Shown here one piece after another: positions 5,462 to 6,785 of a stretch of DNA of 6,785 bases. Every line of letters starts with the position of its first letter. The stretch's first letter is position 1. The notes under the pieces were generated by a model. That model was not told where the DNA came from, searched no databases, and worked only from the letters and a program-made list of their open reading frames with translations. The position numbers and the translations under genes were made by a program. The DNA lies in contig JAKBRJ010000031.1 in the NCBI GenBank assembly GCA_021834785.1, forward strand, positions 1 through 6,785. The letters run 5' to 3'. The stretch is from Microcaldota archaeon (GTDB lineage Archaea; Micrarchaeota; Micrarchaeia; Micrarchaeales; Micrarchaeaceae).

Positions 5462-6319
5462 ATGCCGGTAAAGAGTAACTATGTTGTATCTGGTTATCAT
5501 ATAGAAGAGCTGGTAAGACACAGCCAAGGCAGTATAAGGATCAGCCTAGACCTCGGGTTAAACCACACCTATGTTACCAAGTCCGATCAGGGTGTACGCC
5601 TTCCCGATGGCCAGATCATAAAACTGGACGACCTTGATAGGGTGTTAAAGAGACGGCACTCAGAGGACTGTTTCTTATTGGAAGATGGTTCACCTCTGCA
5701 TCTCTACCTCTTTGAGAATAATCAGACCTACAAACTCTATGAACCGCACATCGATTGGCCGCCAACTCTACTGATAAACGGGGGTAGCGTCATGCATACG
5801 GTCTCAGTCTCAAAGCCTACGGACGAGGCCGGTATGAAGGTAAGGGCTCTTGGCAACGTATCTGGAAATATTCTTGACTGCTGCTTCGGCCTGGGCTACA
5901 CCGCAATAGAGCTTGCAAAGCGCGGTGCGAATAATGTTCATACATGCGAGATATCCTCCAGTGTCATCGAGATTGCAAAGGTGAACCCATGGTCTCAAAA
6001 GGCATTCTCTAACAAGAGAATATCGCTTCAGAATGCGGATATCGCAGAAACGATAAGCGGCGTTGAGAGTGGCTACTACGATGCGATACTCCACGATCCA
6101 CCAAATCTGAAGATATCCGGCAATCTCTATTCGCGCAGCTTCTACGACCAACTCTACAGGGTACTCAAGAGCGGCGGTGTTCTCTACCACTTTGTTGGAG
6201 GCGGGAGAACTCCGAGGGAGTACAAGGTTGACTATACGAAAGGGGTTACGAAGAGATTATCTGAAGCCGGCTTCAGAGTCCATAAAAGCTATAGGGGGGT
6301 TCTGGCAGTCAAAGCCTGA
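5462..6319 (+). CDS. COG2521-type archaeal class I SAM-dependent methyltransferase
   Basis: 285 residues. An archaea-specific N-terminal part of about 105 residues precedes a Rossmann methyltransferase fold. Motif I is ILDCCFGLGYT (137-147), the acidic residue after strand 2 is E163, NPWS lies at 175-178, and DAILHDPP (207-214) is the motif IV site that usually holds the methyl acceptor. YSRSFYDQLYRVLKSGG (223-239) matches the family closely. 'LDxCxGLGYTA' with 'NPW' and 'HDPP' is the signature of the predicted archaeal methyltransferases in COG2521. The D-P-P site suggests transfer to a nitrogen on RNA, DNA or protein, but the substrate is not known to me. The start is fixed by a strong SD. 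It is more GC-rich than the genes to its left and has its own promoter, so it is probably not part of the peptide system. It ends in TGA followed at once by TAA. Confidence 0.82.
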   Translation: MPVKSNYVVSGYHIEELVRHSQGSIRISLDLGLNHTYVTKSDQGVRLPDGQIIKLDDLDRVLKRRHSEDCFLLEDGSPLHLYLFENNQTYKLYEPHIDWPPTLLINGGSVMHTVSVSKPTDEAGMKVRALGNVSGNILDCCFGLGYTAIELAKRGANNVHTCEISSSVIEIAKVNPWSQKAFSNKRISLQNADIAETISGVESGYYDAILHDPPNLKISGNLYSRSFYDQLYRVLKSGGVLYHFVGGGRTPREYKVDYTKGVTKRLSEAGFRVHKSYRGVLAVKA

Positions 6320-6362
6320 TAAGAATAGGAGTAAATCCCGCACCAACTACTCTATCAAGAGC

Positions 6363-6521
6363 TCATTTAGCGTAATACAGGAAATGGTTAGCTATCAGTA
6401 TTACTATCGCAAACGCGGTTATTCCGATAAGTACAAACTTGGGATTTATCTTAGGTCCCTTAGACGGGGCATCGTAAAAGCTCAGGACACCTGCCTGCGA
6501 TTGCGGTGAATATAACGCCAT
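6363..6521 (-). CDS. secG: Preprotein translocase subunit SecG / Sec61-beta
   Basis: 52 residues. A short polar N-terminus with the pattern AGVLSFYDAPSKGPKINPKFV (residues 10-30) leads into one membrane span at about 30-50 (LIGITAFAIVILIANHFLYY). This is the layout of archaeal Sec61-beta, the small tail-anchored partner of SecY and SecE in the protein-conducting channel. The 'KGPKINPKFV' box before the span is the family's most conserved part. It lies 31 bases downstream of the isomerase stop on the same strand and converges with the methyltransferase gene, 43 bases between stop codons. It has its own TATA-like box, so the transcript would be almost leaderless. The gene is short enough to be missed by many gene finders. 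Confidence 0.88.
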   Translation of the reverse strand: MALYSPQSQAGVLSFYDAPSKGPKINPKFVLIGITAFAIVILIANHFLYYAK

Positions 6522-6548
6522 AAATATCAATAATCTATTGTAAACAAT

Positions 6549-6557
6549 CTATTTATT
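6549..6557 (-). promoter_or_regulatory. TATA-like box of secG
   Basis: AATAAATAG on the minus strand overlaps the stop codon of the isomerase gene and is centred about 32 bases before the ATG at 6521. It predicts a leader of about six bases. Confidence 0.45.
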
Positions 6558-6785
6558 CATTTCTGTATCTGTTCGAATTGGAGCTCTTGTAAAAATCTAT
6601 GACCCTGTCTATGGCTATAGGGAACCAGGCGGTGTAGCTCTTCGGGTTCTCCCTCACATCGCGCTCCAGATTCTCAAGCCTGATCCACTTGAAAGATTCG
6701 ACCTCCGCAGGATCCGGCGATATACTCCCATCATAATCTCCAACTATGACATGGTCGTACTCGTGCTCCTTAAGCCCCTTATCCA
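6553..6785 (-). CDS. idi: Isopentenyl-diphosphate delta-isomerase, type I (Nudix), C-terminal part
   Basis: The last 76 residues are present; the N-terminus lies beyond the right edge. The fragment starts DKGLKEHEYDHVIVGDYDG, where EHEYDH holds the Glu residues that bind metal and catalyse proton transfer in type I enzymes. PDPAEVESFKW and YTAWFPIAIDRV follow in the family's usual order. The enzyme interconverts isopentenyl and dimethylallyl diphosphate, feeding archaeal isoprenoid lipids. The short Ser/Asn-rich tail ending NRYRNE is probably disordered. Many archaea use the unrelated type II enzyme, so a type I copy is mildly informative about lineage. The same strand carries secG next, and the two may be read together, although secG has its own promoter-like box. 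Confidence 0.82.
   Translation of the reverse strand, partial: DKGLKEHEYDHVIVGDYDGSISPDPAEVESFKWIRLENLERDVRENPKSYTAWFPIAIDRVIDFYKSSNSNRYRNE

Noticed and set aside
5132..5527. 131-codon minus-strand open frame rich in Lys, Arg and Tyr
   Set aside because: It runs antisense through the methyltransferase promoter, leader and first 22 codons and has no recognisable domain. Only its last 40 residues lie outside other features. It is most likely a chance frame.
6177..6509. 110-codon plus-strand frame overlapping the methyltransferase end
   Set aside because: It lies out of frame inside the methyltransferase gene and then antisense to secG. Both of those genes are well supported, so this frame is a shadow.
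1..6785. CRISPR array, insertion sequence or rRNA
   Set aside because: No regularly spaced repeats, no transposase motifs or long terminal inverted repeats, and no rRNA-like stretches were seen on either strand.

Overview
The window reads as archaeal DNA. TATA-like boxes (TTTAAATA, TATATATA, TATAAATA) sit about 25 bases before several starts, and some genes look leaderless or nearly so. Genes with leaders carry Shine-Dalgarno (SD) sites of the GAGGT/AGGTGATC type. The flanking genes include a Sec61-beta/SecG subunit and a COG2521-type 'archaeal methyltransferase'. AGA/AGG and ATA codons are common. A thermophilic or acidophilic lineage such as Thermoplasmatota is a reasonable guess, but the sequence alone does not fix the taxon.

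Layout. Left edge, minus strand: the first 37 codons of a probable class II lysyl-tRNA synthetase, then its promoter and a possible coding remnant. Centre (about 300-5030), plus strand: an AT-rich unit with a 43-residue peptide gene ending in ...MICLQCWPDA, two tandem radical SAM/SPASM enzymes, and a shortened leucyl-tRNA synthetase paralogue of 798 residues with its own promoter and SD. Next (5030-5461): a gene-free stretch with a T-run, an 8-bp inverted repeat, a TATA box and a hairpin-rich leader. Right, more GC-rich: a COG2521-type methyltransferase (+), a 52-residue SecG/Sec61-beta (-) and the C-terminal part of a type I isopentenyl-diphosphate isomerase (-).

Main interpretation. The centre looks like an undescribed RiPP-type (ribosomally made, post-translationally modified peptide) locus. 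The small peptide would be the precursor, with a charged Lys/Glu leader and a short C-terminal core holding two Cys and a Trp. The two SPASM enzymes would be the modifying enzymes. The LeuRS paralogue keeps the synthetic core (HVGH; KMSKH in place of KMSKS) but has a shrunken, motif-poor editing domain. It could activate an amino acid for attachment to the peptide, supply a charged tRNA to a ligase elsewhere, or be a resistant or regulatory copy. No transporter, protease or PqqD-like recognition domain is visible, which fits an intracellular small molecule or cofactor better than a secreted toxin, though missing parts may lie elsewhere.

The block is lower in GC than the core genes around it and is flanked by a 9-bp direct repeat, suggesting it may have been inserted between housekeeping genes. 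The second radical SAM gene has no convincing conventional start, which could mean an AUA start, a frameshift or a sequence error.
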